64,000 nt of DNA from an uncultured Clostridia bacterium. GTDB lineage: Bacteria > Bacillota > Clostridia > Oscillospirales > Oscillospiraceae. Of the stretch, positions 26,620 to 34,768 are shown in pieces. A program made the position numbers and the translations under genes. Below the pieces are notes generated by a model. That model worked only from the letters and a program-made list of their open reading frames with translations. It had not been told where the DNA came from and did not search any database. Location of the stretch: assembly GCA_947170435.1 (NCBI GenBank), contig CAMVTO010000012.1, positions 1 to 64,000 of the forward strand. Reading direction: 5' to 3'. The first letter of the stretch is position 1; every line of letters begins with the position of its first letter.

Positions 26620-26658
26620 GCGGCGCTCTGGGATAGAAACAGTATCCCAGAGCGCCGC
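26620..26658 (+). terminator. perfect 16-bp inverted repeat closing the element operon
   Basis: Arms 26620-26635 and 26643-26658 are exact reverse complements with a 7-base loop (GAAACAG). The sequence after it (TGTATTGCC) has only a weak U stretch. It lies 18 bases after the last gene of the long operon and is most likely its terminator. Confidence 0.75.
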
Positions 26659-27172
26659 TGTATTGCCTATTCTATGCTGTGAAACCATTTGCGCTGTGAT
26701 GGCATCGAGGACTAAGATACCCACATGTAGCCGTGCTTTTGACTAATCATTTGATTATACATATTGTTCAACAAAAATTACCACATTTCGACAAGATTCG
26801 ACAAAGTATTTGGATCGCTTTTGCTATTATCATGCTGTTACAATAAAGGACTTGAGCGGCTTGTCGGAATAAGGTGATGATGGGGAGCTTCTCCTCGGCA
26901 TACTCCAACTGCACGCACAACAACCTCACGTTCCCCATTACACACAGTTTCCTCGGATTTGGCTCAAGCCCTTGCCGGGGATGGTGGATCTGGAATATCC
27001 GTATCCAGAAGAAGAGAATAGTCCATACGACAAACCGGCGGGTATAGCAAAGAAGCTGTGCGCGCCGTTTTCTTTTGCTTTAACAAAACGCGGCAGAGCT
27101 CGTTATCACAGTCGTGACCCGCCAGAAATCACTCGTTCCAATATATTTTTTTGATTTTTAGGAGGATTACGA
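26659..27172. other. 514-bp non-coding stretch before the integration module
   Basis: No convincing gene; a 60-codon frame at 26972-27154 has no family features. GC content drops compared with the operon on the left. Two close copies of TTCGACAA at about 26786-26803 and AT-rich sequence suggest regulatory or replication-related sites. GGAGGATTACG before 27173 is the ribosome-binding site of the next gene. Confidence 0.45.
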
Positions 27173-27664
27173 ATGAGTGACAATATGCAGGCAAAGGTGC
27201 TTTCAATGTTGGAAAACTATATAAGTAACGCTCGTATGATCGCGCTTCTGCGATTTGAGCTTGACCATTCTTTTCGCGTTTCGGCAGAAGATGCGATCAG
27301 TGCGATGAATTTTGCCCACGGAGACGGCGGCAGCGCGTCAACAGGACATATCTCTGATAAGACTGCCTATATCATGATGCGCTATCAAGACGAAATGAAG
27401 GAGGCCAACGAGGAACTGAACGGAAAGGTAGCAACCCAACTGTGGGATCTGGAGCAGAAACAGGAGCGTCTCCTCTTTTATGTTTCGTTGCTTGAGCCGA
27501 ATCAGGAGGAAGTTATCAGGCTTCACTATTTTGAAGGAAAGTCAAGGGATGCGGTCTGCGAGCAACTCGACATTTCCAGCAGTACCTATGATAAAACGCG
27601 CAAGAAGGGCGTGGACCGTCTGGCCGAGATGTATGAGATGACGACAGGACTCCGAAATGGGTAA
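27173..27664 (+). CDS. sigma-70 region 4-like regulator (ArpU/DUF1492 type)
   Basis: 163 residues. The C-terminal third has an HTH of the sigma region 4 type: EEVIRLHYFEGKSRDAVCEQ followed by LDISSSTYDKTRKKG. The helical N-terminus includes an Ala/Gly loop. Such proteins in phages and conjugative elements activate late or transfer genes. It lies upstream of xis and int and may control excision. AGGAGG precedes the ATG at 27173. Confidence 0.72.
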   Translation: MSDNMQAKVLSMLENYISNARMIALLRFELDHSFRVSAEDAISAMNFAHGDGGSASTGHISDKTAYIMMRYQDEMKEANEELNGKVATQLWDLEQKQERLLFYVSLLEPNQEEVIRLHYFEGKSRDAVCEQLDISSSTYDKTRKKGVDRLAEMYEMTTGLRNG

Positions 27665-27773
27665 AATCAGCCATTACGCAACTGATACGCGAATTTTACT
27701 CATAAAATAAGCGTTTAGAGGGATTGAAAGTACGTCATCCTATGTGCTATCATTAGACTATCCCAAAAAAGAT

Positions 27774-27816
27774 GAGATGCCTTCCGGCGCTTCGGCACCG
27801 GAGGGCATCTCTGTTT
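27774..27816 (+). terminator. intrinsic terminator between sigma-like gene and xis
   Basis: Arms 27774-27790 and 27795-27811 pair with a TTCG tetraloop and two imperfect positions, followed by TGTTTT. It lies about 110 bases after the sigma-like gene and 80 before xis. Confidence 0.65.
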
Positions 27817-27891
27817 TGCGGGCAGTCAGTGTATCAAACTGAGATTTACGCTGCAAACGATATCGTGTGCAAGCAAGGGAAGGAGCATGGA

Positions 27892-28125
27892 GTGGAACAG
27901 AAATATTGTTCATTTGACGAATTGCCGATTGTACTTAAAGTTGAGGATTTGATGCCGATATTGGGGATTGGCAGAAATACTGCCTACGAATTGGCAAGAA
28001 GCGGCAAGATTCGCTGTATCAGGATAGGACGCCAGCTCAGGATACCGAAAGATGCCGTTATAGAATATTTGTGCGAGTTGAGCAAAAATAAGCCATTAAA
28101 TGAGTTGACCAAACCGTCGTGTTGA
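27892..28125 (+). CDS. xis: excisionase-like DNA-binding protein (Tn916 Xis type)
   Basis: 77 residues with a GTG start at 27892, AAGGAG 6 bases upstream. The whole protein is a MerR-like winged HTH: LKVEDLMPILGIGRNTAYEL, then ARSGKIRCIRIGRQLRIPKD. This is the pattern of Tn916-type excisionases. It sits 57 bases before the integrase. It bends DNA at the element ends to favour excision. Confidence 0.82.
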   Translation: MEQKYCSFDELPIVLKVEDLMPILGIGRNTAYELARSGKIRCIRIGRQLRIPKDAVIEYLCELSKNKPLNELTKPSC

Positions 28126-28182
28126 TGTAAAATCAAAACACCTTACACGGCGGATTGATTAACACCCGGAAAGGAGTAAATA

Positions 28183-29376
28183 ATGGCGCGTTACAGGAAA
28201 AACGCGAGTGGTGCCGGTACAATTCGCAGAAGATCAAAAAACTGCTGGGAGGGCAGGTTTACGACCGGCTTCGATCAGCAAACAGGAAAACAGATTCAAG
28301 ACTGTGTGTACGGTAAAACACAGAAAGAGGTTCGGGAGAAGCTCACTCAGATTTCGCTCGACTTAGACAATGGCGACTATATTGCGCCTACTCAAATGAC
28401 TTTGGGCGAATGGCTTGAAATTTGGCAAAATGAGTACATGGGAGATAAAAAGTGGTCTACCAGGAAGAACTATAAAACACAGATCAGAAACCACATCAAA
28501 CCTCGTCTGGGTAAGTACCGACTCTCTGATCTATCTCCGCACATGGTACAGGCATTTGTAAACGCTATGCTTCGCGGAGATGGGAAAACCGAGCCGTTAT
28601 CTGCAAAAACCGTTCATAATGTCCATGGAGTGTTGCGAAAGGCTCTGGCTGTGGCGGTGCGCTTAGAGTATCTTCGACGAAACCCCGCGGAATCGACTAT
28701 TTTGCCTCGTATTGACAAAACAGGCATCAAACCGCTTACCGACGAACAAGTGGCAAAAATGATCGCCGCGGCCGGCGATGATGCTTACGGCACGATTTTG
28801 AAGTTCATTCTGCTGATCGGGGTGCGCTTGGGCGAGGCGATGGGACTGACATGGGACTGCGTTGACTTTGAACGCAAACGTATTACGATCAATAAACAGC
28901 TGCAAAAACGCCCATTAAAAGACGGCGGCTGCCAGCTTGTTCCGGTCAAGAACGACAAAGTCCGCATCATAGCACCTGCGCCGACTGTCATGAGAATGCT
29001 GTCAGAATGGCAAAAGAGACAGAAGGAGCAACGCTTGTTAGCCGGCGCAGTTTGGAACGGGTGGCGCAACGAAAGCGATAGAAAAGAGGCGTTTGTCTTT
29101 ACAAACGAGCTGGGGCAGCACCTCCACGACACGTCGATCAGGCGCCATTTCAAGATGCTGGCAGCAGAAGTCGAAGCACCGGAGGCAAGAATCCACGATC
29201 TGAGGCATACGTTCGCGGTGATCTCCCTGCAAAACGGTGATGACGTTAAGACAGTACAGGGAAATCTGGGACATGCTTCGGCTGCGTTCACCTTGGATGT
29301 CTACGGCCACGTTTCCGAACGGATGAAAGAGGAAAGCGCATCTCGAATGGAGGCTTATTTGGCGGCTCTCAACTAG
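28183..29376 (+). CDS. int: tyrosine recombinase integrase (Tn916 Int type)
   Basis: 397 residues. N-terminal arm-binding domain (residues 1-60), SAM-like core-binding domain (65-165) and catalytic domain (175-390) with GVRLGEAMGLTW (Arg), HDLRHTFA (His-x-x-Arg), LGHAS (His) and the nucleophile Tyr in LDVYGHVSE. It inserts and excises the element. RBS GGAAAGGAG. The gene ends 160 bases from a tRNA-Gln gene, a usual target for such enzymes. Confidence 0.92.
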   Translation: MARYRKNASGAGTIRRRSKNCWEGRFTTGFDQQTGKQIQDCVYGKTQKEVREKLTQISLDLDNGDYIAPTQMTLGEWLEIWQNEYMGDKKWSTRKNYKTQIRNHIKPRLGKYRLSDLSPHMVQAFVNAMLRGDGKTEPLSAKTVHNVHGVLRKALAVAVRLEYLRRNPAESTILPRIDKTGIKPLTDEQVAKMIAAAGDDAYGTILKFILLIGVRLGEAMGLTWDCVDFERKRITINKQLQKRPLKDGGCQLVPVKNDKVRIIAPAPTVMRMLSEWQKRQKEQRLLAGAVWNGWRNESDRKEAFVFTNELGQHLHDTSIRRHFKMLAAEVEAPEARIHDLRHTFAVISLQNGDDVKTVQGNLGHASAAFTLDVYGHVSERMKEESASRMEAYLAALN

Positions 29377-29428
29377 AATCTGTATATATTCAGTATAATG
29401 GTTGACATAAGATTGTTAAAAACTTTCA

Positions 29429-29448
29429 TAAGGGCATGGTAAGGGCAT
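29429..29448. repeat. two direct repeats TAAGGGCAT after int
   Basis: TAAGGGCAT occurs at 29429-29437 and 29440-29448, 11 bases apart, just past the integrase stop. One-turn spaced short repeats in this position are typical of integrase arm-binding sites at the element end. The att core itself was not identified. Confidence 0.5.
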
Positions 29449-29498
29449 AACACAAATTGCAATCAACTTTTTAAGGCAAAAAACCGAGGAAACAAAAG

Positions 29499-29529
29499 AA
29501 AAAACCTCGGAATGACAACATTCCGAGGT
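29499..29529 (-). terminator. terminator of the tRNA-Gln gene
   Basis: On the minus strand an 11-bp perfect stem (29529-29519 with 29514-29504) with an ATTG-type 4-base loop is followed by a T run (29504-29499). It begins 8 bases after the tRNA 3' end. A further CCGAGG/CCTCGG pairing lies just downstream. Confidence 0.85.
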
Positions 29530-29536
29530 CAAATCT

Positions 29537-29610
29537 TGGCAGCGGGTGAAGGATTCGAACCCTCACAAACGGAGTCAGAGTCCGGTGTGCTACCATTACA
29601 CAAACCCGCT
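29537..29610 (-). tRNA. tRNA-Gln (anticodon CTG), CCA encoded
   Basis: Reverse strand from 29610 to 29537 folds as a tRNA: acceptor AGCGGGT/ACCCGCT, D-arm GTG...CAC with GG, anticodon loop CTCTGAC with CTG at the centre, T-loop GGTTCGAATCC and 3' GCCA. The anticodon stem has one C-T mismatch at its base. CTG reads CAG codons for glutamine. It has its own strong promoter and terminator. Confidence 0.93.
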
Positions 29611-29635
29611 ATCTGTTCGTCAGCGAACATTAGCT

Positions 29636-29663
29636 ATTATACAGATATGCGGAGATTTGTCAA
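29636..29663 (-). promoter_or_regulatory. sigma-A promoter of tRNA-Gln
   Basis: On the minus strand TTGACA (29663-29658), 16 bases, TATAAT (29641-29636). Transcription would start about 20 bases before the tRNA 5' end at 29610. Confidence 0.88.
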
Positions 29664-29686
29664 GAGTTTTTTTCGCAAAATTTGCC

Positions 29687-29995
29687 TCACATGAGGCGCA
29701 GCAGCAGCTCGATGAGAAAGACTGCCGCGCAGCAGGAGATCGCGACCGGAAAAAGCCCCGCGCCGAGCCATGCCAGCACCGCACCAACGATCAGCGCCGC
29801 CACGCCCGCGACAGGCGACTGCGCGGCGTGGATGATGGCGGGGAAGGTCATCACCGCCAGCGTGACATAGGGGACGTAGGCAAGGAACGAGCGTAGAAAC
29901 GGGTTGGTGATCTGCTTTCGGATCAACGTCAGCGGCAGCACTCGGATGAGAAGGCTGACGAGCGCCGCGATGGCAATGTAGCAATAAATCCTCAT
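29687..29995 (-). CDS. azlD: AzlD-family branched-chain amino acid exporter small subunit
   Basis: 102 residues with three to four membrane helices, the usual AzlD size. MRIYCYIAIAALVSLLIRVL and PFLRSFLAYVPYVTLAVMTF, then a conserved P in FPAI, fit the family. Start ATG 29995 overlaps the azlC stop (ATGA). With AzlC it forms the exporter of branched-chain amino acids or analogues. Confidence 0.87.
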   Translation of the reverse strand: MRIYCYIAIAALVSLLIRVLPLTLIRKQITNPFLRSFLAYVPYVTLAVMTFPAIIHAAQSPVAGVAALIVGAVLAWLGAGLFPVAISCCAAVFLIELLLRLM

Positions 29996-30720
29996 GCCGC
30001 TGCGCCCCCTTCCTTGCCTTTGATGGGGAACAGCAGCGCCGCAAGCGCCGAAATCGCTACGGTCAGGATAATGGTCTGCATGCCCGTGGACAATTCTCGC
30101 ACCACGGGCAGCACCGAGAACGCGAGCGACGCCGCGAACGAGATCAGTACCAGCGCCAGCACCACCTTGTCCTTGCGCGCAGGCGGGATGATGATGGCGA
30201 GAAACATGCCGTAGATGGCAACGCTCAGTGCGCTGACAGCGCTCGCCGGCAGGATGTTGCCCGCGGTGATGCCGGTCGCCGTGCCGGAGGCCCAGAACAG
30301 GTCGGCGACGAGAAATGCACTGTATAAATACACCGGTGAGAGCCAACCGGGTCGCGCGACGCCAAGACCGAAGATCTCATCCGTGATGCCGAAGCCGATC
30401 AACGGACGGTGGAAAAACGGCGTGTCGGGAGATATTTTCTGACTCAGCGCGGCGGACATCAGCAGATACCGCGCATTGGTGATGCATATGACCACCGCCA
30501 CCTCCCAGAACGCCGCACCCGCGGCAATGAGGGAAAAGAGCGCGTATTCACCCGCGCTCGCGTGATTCAAAAAGCTTGCAATAAAGCCCTGTGCCGCGGT
30601 CAATCCCGCGGTTTTGGCGGTGATGCCGAGCGAGAACGCCACGGCGAAGTAGCCCAGCGCGATGGGCAGGCCGTCTCGCGCACCGCGCAGAATATCGCGG
30701 CGCAGTTGATCCCGATTCAT
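29992..30720 (-). CDS. azlC: AzlC-family branched-chain amino acid exporter large subunit
   Basis: 242 residues, about six membrane helices. LPIALGYFAVAFSLGITAKT near the start, NHASAGEYALFSLIAAGA and GFGITDEIFGL are AzlC marks. Its start overlaps the stop of the ferredoxin gene (TAATG). The pair is transcribed with the EFR1 gene on the minus strand. Confidence 0.88.
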   Translation of the reverse strand: MNRDQLRRDILRGARDGLPIALGYFAVAFSLGITAKTAGLTAAQGFIASFLNHASAGEYALFSLIAAGAAFWEVAVVICITNARYLLMSAALSQKISPDTPFFHRPLIGFGITDEIFGLGVARPGWLSPVYLYSAFLVADLFWASGTATGITAGNILPASAVSALSVAIYGMFLAIIIPPARKDKVVLALVLISFAASLAFSVLPVVRELSTGMQTIILTVAISALAALLFPIKGKEGGAAA

Positions 30721-31502
30721 TAATCAATATGGATGACGCTCTGGGCGAGCTCGTCGGGCGTGACGTTGACGTTGTGGTAGTGCTCGCGCTTCTGTGTGAT
30801 GCTGCCGAGCGAGATTGCCTCCTGCGGGCAGTACTGGAGACAGGCGAGGCACTGAAGGCAGTCGGTGCCGAACTGCGGCTTGCGGTCGACCATGCGGATG
30901 TTGCCCTTGGGGCAGACCTTGGCGCAGGTGCCGCAGCCGATGCACATCGAGCTGACAGCAAATTTCTTCGCCTTGCCGCCCGCGAGCTTGGAAAATGCCT
31001 TGCTCTCCGCTTTGTTGAGCGGGTTCGCCTTGGGCGATTTCTCGCTGTGGGCGAGCGCCTTCACGCTGCGGCCGATGCGCTTCGCCTCGCGCTCGGAGCG
31101 ATCCTGCGCACCCTGCGCGCTCAGCGGCGGCACCATCAGCGTGTGCGGGAACAGCCAGATGCAGGAGCACTGGTGGCTGAGCACTTCCCAGTAGTCGAGG
31201 TGGAACAGCGCGTCCACAGTGGCAAGGCCCGTGCCGGGATAGGCGGCGCAGGAGCAGACCGCGAACTTATAGGCGTCGTCGCTGACCTGAATGCTCTTGA
31301 GCGAGTCCTCCACACCGCCGGGCAGGCCGCCGCCGTAGCAGGGGAACACGAAGCCCACGCGCTTCGCGCCGGTGGCATCGGTAACGCTGGGGGCGCGGCG
31401 CATCATAACGATATCGGTGTCGCCCAGCTCGCGGGCGATATTTTTGGCAATGTCGAGGCAGTTGCCGGTGCCGGAGAAGCAGTAAATGATGTTTTCACTC
31501 AT
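30720..31502 (-). CDS. EFR1-family protein: flavodoxin-like domain plus two 4Fe-4S clusters
   Basis: 260 residues. The N-terminus YCFSGTGNCLDIAKNIA is the FMN-binding loop of the flavodoxin fold. The C-terminus carries CIGCGTCAKVCPKG and CLQCLACLQYCPQ, two ferredoxin motifs. EFR1 proteins are thought to shuttle electrons between flavin and ferredoxin pools. I chose ATG 31502 with GGAGGT upstream; the longer frame upstream is antisense to the GNAT gene. Internal residues 125-170 are charged. Confidence 0.87.
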   Translation of the reverse strand: MSENIIYCFSGTGNCLDIAKNIARELGDTDIVMMRRAPSVTDATGAKRVGFVFPCYGGGLPGGVEDSLKSIQVSDDAYKFAVCSCAAYPGTGLATVDALFHLDYWEVLSHQCSCIWLFPHTLMVPPLSAQGAQDRSEREAKRIGRSVKALAHSEKSPKANPLNKAESKAFSKLAGGKAKKFAVSSMCIGCGTCAKVCPKGNIRMVDRKPQFGTDCLQCLACLQYCPQEAISLGSITQKREHYHNVNVTPDELAQSVIHID

Positions 31503-31634
31503 GAGGTAAACCTCCCTGATGTTCTTCAAATTGATATTATATCGGATCGTGCCGTCATGCGCAAGGGGGAAAACCTTGCAAGACCATGCGGCGTGTGATA
31601 AAGTGTACCAATCAATACTTGCGAGGTGCGCGGC

Positions 31635-32186
31635 ATGAAGCATTGCGGAACGCGAACGATCGAGACTGAGCGGCTGGTGCTGCGGCGATTTTCCGTCGAT
31701 GACGCGCAGGCCATGTACCGGAACTGGGCGTCCGACCCGGACGTGACCCGGTATCTGACCTGGCCCACGCATACGAGCGTGGAGGTGAGCCGGGCGGTGC
31801 TGGCGGAGTGGGTCGCCGCCTACGAAAAGGATACCTGCTACCAGTGGGCGATCGTCCTCAAAAGCCACGGGAGCGACCCAATCGGCAGCATCAGCGCGGT
31901 GGAGCTGGACGACGCCATCGACGCGGCGGAGATCGGCTACTGCATCGGGAAAGCGTGGTGGCATCAAGGGATTACGTCCGAGGCGCTGCGCGCGGTGATG
32001 GCGTTCTTCTTCGACGAAGTAGAAGCCAACCGCGTGGCGGCACGACATGACTCGAACAATCCGCACTCCGGCATGGTCATGCAAAAGTGCGGCATGAAGT
32101 ACGAGGGCACCATGCGCAGCGCCGACCGGAACAATCAGGGCATTTGCGATATAAGCTGCTATGCGCTGCTGAGATCGGAGCGTTAA
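31635..32186 (+). CDS. GNAT N-acetyltransferase (RimJ/RimL type)
   Basis: 183 residues. ETERLVLRRFSVDDA at the start is the RimJ/RimL signature. IGYCIGKAWWHQGITSEALR is the acetyl-CoA loop region, followed by ANRVAARHDSNNPHSG and MQKCGMKYEG. ATG 31635 follows GCGAGGTG; an in-frame GTG lies 9 bases upstream. It acetylates an N-terminal amine, amino sugar or antibiotic; target unknown. Convergent with the RluA gene, overlapping its stop by 4 bases. Confidence 0.88.
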   Translation: MKHCGTRTIETERLVLRRFSVDDAQAMYRNWASDPDVTRYLTWPTHTSVEVSRAVLAEWVAAYEKDTCYQWAIVLKSHGSDPIGSISAVELDDAIDAAEIGYCIGKAWWHQGITSEALRAVMAFFFDEVEANRVAARHDSNNPHSGMVMQKCGMKYEGTMRSADRNNQGICDISCYALLRSER

Positions 32187-33076
32187 AGCGGAAACTGTCG
32201 GCACAGCGCTGCCATATCCTCCGGCAACGGCGCTATAAAGTGCAATGCCTTGCCGGTAACGGGATGGGTAAACCACAGCTCACACGAGTGGAGCGCGGGG
32301 CGGGGGATCAAAGCCTTGTTCTCCACGCCGTAGAGCCAGTCGCCGGCGAGCGGATACCCCAGCGCCGCCATGTGGACGCGCAGCTGATGCGTGCGCCCGG
32401 TGTACGGCACGAGCCGCAGGAAGGAATAATCGTCGTTTTGCGCCAGCACCTCGTACTCGGTTTGGGACGGCAACCCGTCCTCGCGCACGCAGCGTTTGAC
32501 GATGGAACCGTCCGCGCGGCCGATGGGGAGGTCGACCGTCCCGCGCTCCGGTGTGACGCGCCCTACGGCGATTGCGCGGTACTCGCGGCGAAGCCCCTCT
32601 GAGTGGAGCGCGGCGCGCAGCCGGTCGTGGACGTAGCCGGTCTTTGCGGCGATGAACAGGCCGCTCGTGCCCTTGTCGAGCCGGCTCACAAAGTGGGCGG
32701 CGGAGCCGTCACTGAGGTATGTTGCGAGCGCCGAGGCAATGTCCGGCGCACTGGGATCGCCGCGGCGAGGGTGCATGGCGACGTTTGCGGGCTTGTTGAT
32801 GACCAGCAGATCGTCGTCCTCATAGACGATATCGAGCGGCAGATCACAAGGCGCAAGCTTCTGCGCCGCGCGGCGCTCGGCAAGCGTGACGGCCACGCGA
32901 TCGCCGGTGTGGACGATGGCGTTAACGTGGGCGGGAAAGCCGTTGAGAAGGATGGCGTTTTCTCGCCATTTGAGGCTCTTGAGCAGGGTATAGGAGAGCC
33001 GCAGCTCTCCGCGCAGCACATTGCGCAGCGGCTGACCGTCCCGCTCCGGCGGCACGGTGTAATTGAGCGTTCGCAA
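32183..33076 (-). CDS. RluA-family 23S rRNA/tRNA pseudouridine synthase
   Basis: 297 residues with a TTG start at 33076 behind AAAGGGGGTG. N-terminal S4-like domain (residues 1-70) and the catalytic VSRLDKGTSGLFIAAK with Asp. Also DLLVINKPANVAMHP and the C-terminal YTGRTHQLRVHMAALGYPLAGD. It isomerises uridines in structured RNA; the exact site is not predictable. Confidence 0.9.
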   Translation of the reverse strand: MRTLNYTVPPERDGQPLRNVLRGELRLSYTLLKSLKWRENAILLNGFPAHVNAIVHTGDRVAVTLAERRAAQKLAPCDLPLDIVYEDDDLLVINKPANVAMHPRRGDPSAPDIASALATYLSDGSAAHFVSRLDKGTSGLFIAAKTGYVHDRLRAALHSEGLRREYRAIAVGRVTPERGTVDLPIGRADGSIVKRCVREDGLPSQTEYEVLAQNDDYSFLRLVPYTGRTHQLRVHMAALGYPLAGDWLYGVENKALIPRPALHSCELWFTHPVTGKALHFIAPLPEDMAALCRQFPL

Positions 33077-33100
33077 AACGCCACCCCCTTTCGACGCAAA

Positions 33101-33135
33101 CAGTATAGCATATTTCTAAAAAACATGCTATACTG
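33101..33135. promoter_or_regulatory. divergent extended -10 promoters in a 10-bp inverted repeat
   Basis: CAGTATAGCA (33101-33110) and TGCTATACTG (33126-33135) are exact reverse complements. Each contains TGxTATACT, an extended -10 box, one facing the RluA gene and one the glycosyltransferase gene. The -35 regions (TAGCAT) are poor, as allowed for extended -10 promoters. The symmetry could also be an operator. Confidence 0.65.
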
Positions 33136-33168
33136 CATGTTACGATTCCGAGCAAAGGAGACGTTTTT

Positions 33169-34617
33169 ATGTCTGACAAGCATTCCATTTGTTTATTGAA
33201 CGACTCGTTCCCGCCGATGATCGACGGCGTGTCCAACGCGGTCGTGAACTACGCAAAAAACATCGAAGCGCACCACGGTCATGCCGTGGTGGTGACGCCC
33301 AGCGTCCCCGGCGCGACAGACGAGGGCTATGCCTATCCCGTTATCCGCTACCCCAGCATCGACACGCGCAAGCTGGTAGGCTATGTGGCGGGATATCCGT
33401 TTTCACCGGAGACAGCACGGCGCGTGCAGGACGAGCATGTGGAGCTGCTGCACACGCATTGCCCCATCGCGAGCACCTTCCTCGCCCGTGAGCTGCGCAA
33501 CGTGTTGGACGTGCCGCTGGTGCTAACCTATCATACCAAGTTCGATATTGACATCGCCAAGGCAATCAAGAGCAAGCTCTTACAGGGCGGCGCGACGAAG
33601 GCGCTGGTGGAGAACGTCTCCGCCTGCGACGAGATCTGGGTCGTCAGCGAGGGTGCAGGCAAGAACCTCGAATCCCTCGGCTATCAGGGTGAGTGGCGCG
33701 TGATGGAAAATGGCGTGGACGTGCCGCGCGGCGGCGTGAGTGCCGAGGCTGTGGCGGCGGCCACCAAGGACTATGATCTGCCGCAGGGTGTGCCGATGTT
33801 CCTCTTTGTCGGGCGTCTCATGTGGTACAAGGGTCTGCGCATCATCCTCGACGCACTTGCTTCGCTCAAGGCAAAGGGCACGGCGTTCCGCATGGTGTTC
33901 ATCGGCGACGGCGCGGACGGCAAAGCGGTGCGCGAGACTGCGCATGAGCTGGGGCTTGACGATGTGTGCTTCTTCACCGGCGCGATCTCGGACCGCGAGG
34001 CCATCCGCGGCTGGTACACCCGTGCTGACCTGTTCCTGTTCCCGTCGACGTTTGACACCAACGGCCTCGTGGTACGCGAGGCGGCTGCGAGCGCCACGGC
34101 GACGGTAATGGTAGCGGGATCCTGCGCGGCCGAGGGCGTCACCGATGGGCAAAACGGCTTTTTTATCGAGGAGAACGCGGTATCGCTCGCCGCGAAGCTG
34201 ACGGCGCTCTGCGCCGACCCTGACGCAATGCGCCGTGTGGGCGAAAACGCGCAAAGCGAACTGTACATCTCATGGGAGGACGCGGTGGCGCGGGCTTACG
34301 AGCGCTATGAGATCGTCATCGACGACTACCGCAGCGGCAAGTATCCCAAGCACAAAAAGCCGATGGACGGCTTCCTCAAATCCCAGGGCGAGCTGATGGA
34401 CACGTTCGCGCTGCTGGAGGAAATGCGCGACGAGATGCGCGACGACTTCACTGCCGACCGCGACGAGCTGCTCGCTCACATCCGCGAGGGGCGGGAGGAG
34501 CTTCGCACCTTCCTGCGCGAGCGGCAGGACAAGCTGCACAACTACATCCGCGCCGAGCAGGACAAGGCGGAGGAGCGCCTTGAGGACTGGTGGCGAAAAA
34601 TGGATCGGTATCTGTAA
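33169..34617 (+). CDS. GT4 glycosyltransferase with long charged helical tail
   Basis: 482 residues. Residues 1-385 form a GT-B fold like glycolipid/phosphatidylinositol glycosyltransferases: LLNDSFPPMIDGVSNAV, HTHCPIAST, LVLTYHTKFD, FVGRLMWYKGL and PSTFDTNGLVVREAAAS (ExxxE-type motif). Residues 400-482 are an extremely charged helix (EEMRDEMRDDFTADRDELL...REELRTFLRERQDKL) with little parallel in the family. It could bind membranes or form a coiled coil. Related enzymes glucosylate diacylglycerol. ATG 33169 after AAAGGAGACG. Confidence 0.87.
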   Translation: MSDKHSICLLNDSFPPMIDGVSNAVVNYAKNIEAHHGHAVVVTPSVPGATDEGYAYPVIRYPSIDTRKLVGYVAGYPFSPETARRVQDEHVELLHTHCPIASTFLARELRNVLDVPLVLTYHTKFDIDIAKAIKSKLLQGGATKALVENVSACDEIWVVSEGAGKNLESLGYQGEWRVMENGVDVPRGGVSAEAVAAATKDYDLPQGVPMFLFVGRLMWYKGLRIILDALASLKAKGTAFRMVFIGDGADGKAVRETAHELGLDDVCFFTGAISDREAIRGWYTRADLFLFPSTFDTNGLVVREAAASATATVMVAGSCAAEGVTDGQNGFFIEENAVSLAAKLTALCADPDAMRRVGENAQSELYISWEDAVARAYERYEIVIDDYRSGKYPKHKKPMDGFLKSQGELMDTFALLEEMRDEMRDDFTADRDELLAHIREGREELRTFLRERQDKLHNYIRAEQDKAEERLEDWWRKMDRYL

Positions 34618-34674
34618 AGGGGACAGATGCGACCTCTTCTCGATTATCTTGAACAATTTAAAAAATCGCACAAA

Positions 34675-34713
34675 AAAGATGGAGTTCCGCACAGTTGGAA
34701 CCCCATCTTGATT
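34675..34713. terminator. bidirectional-type hairpin between glycosyltransferase and hbd genes
   Basis: AAGATGG-A-GTTCC pairs with GGAAC-C-CCATCTT around GCACAGTT, with A-rich sequence on the left and TGATTTG on the right. It separates two convergent genes and could end both. Confidence 0.6.
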
Positions 34714-34768
34714 TGTTTAAGCACTGATATTAGTTGTATGCCGGGCTTTTAATTATGAAATAGCAAAA

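Noticed and set aside
24943-26724. 593-codon minus-strand open frame opposite the last element genes
   Set aside because: No ribosome site or recognisable domain; plus-strand genes with good spacing explain the region.
26972-27154. 60-codon open frame before the sigma-like gene
   Set aside because: No ribosome site, no domain and Pro/Arg-rich composition.
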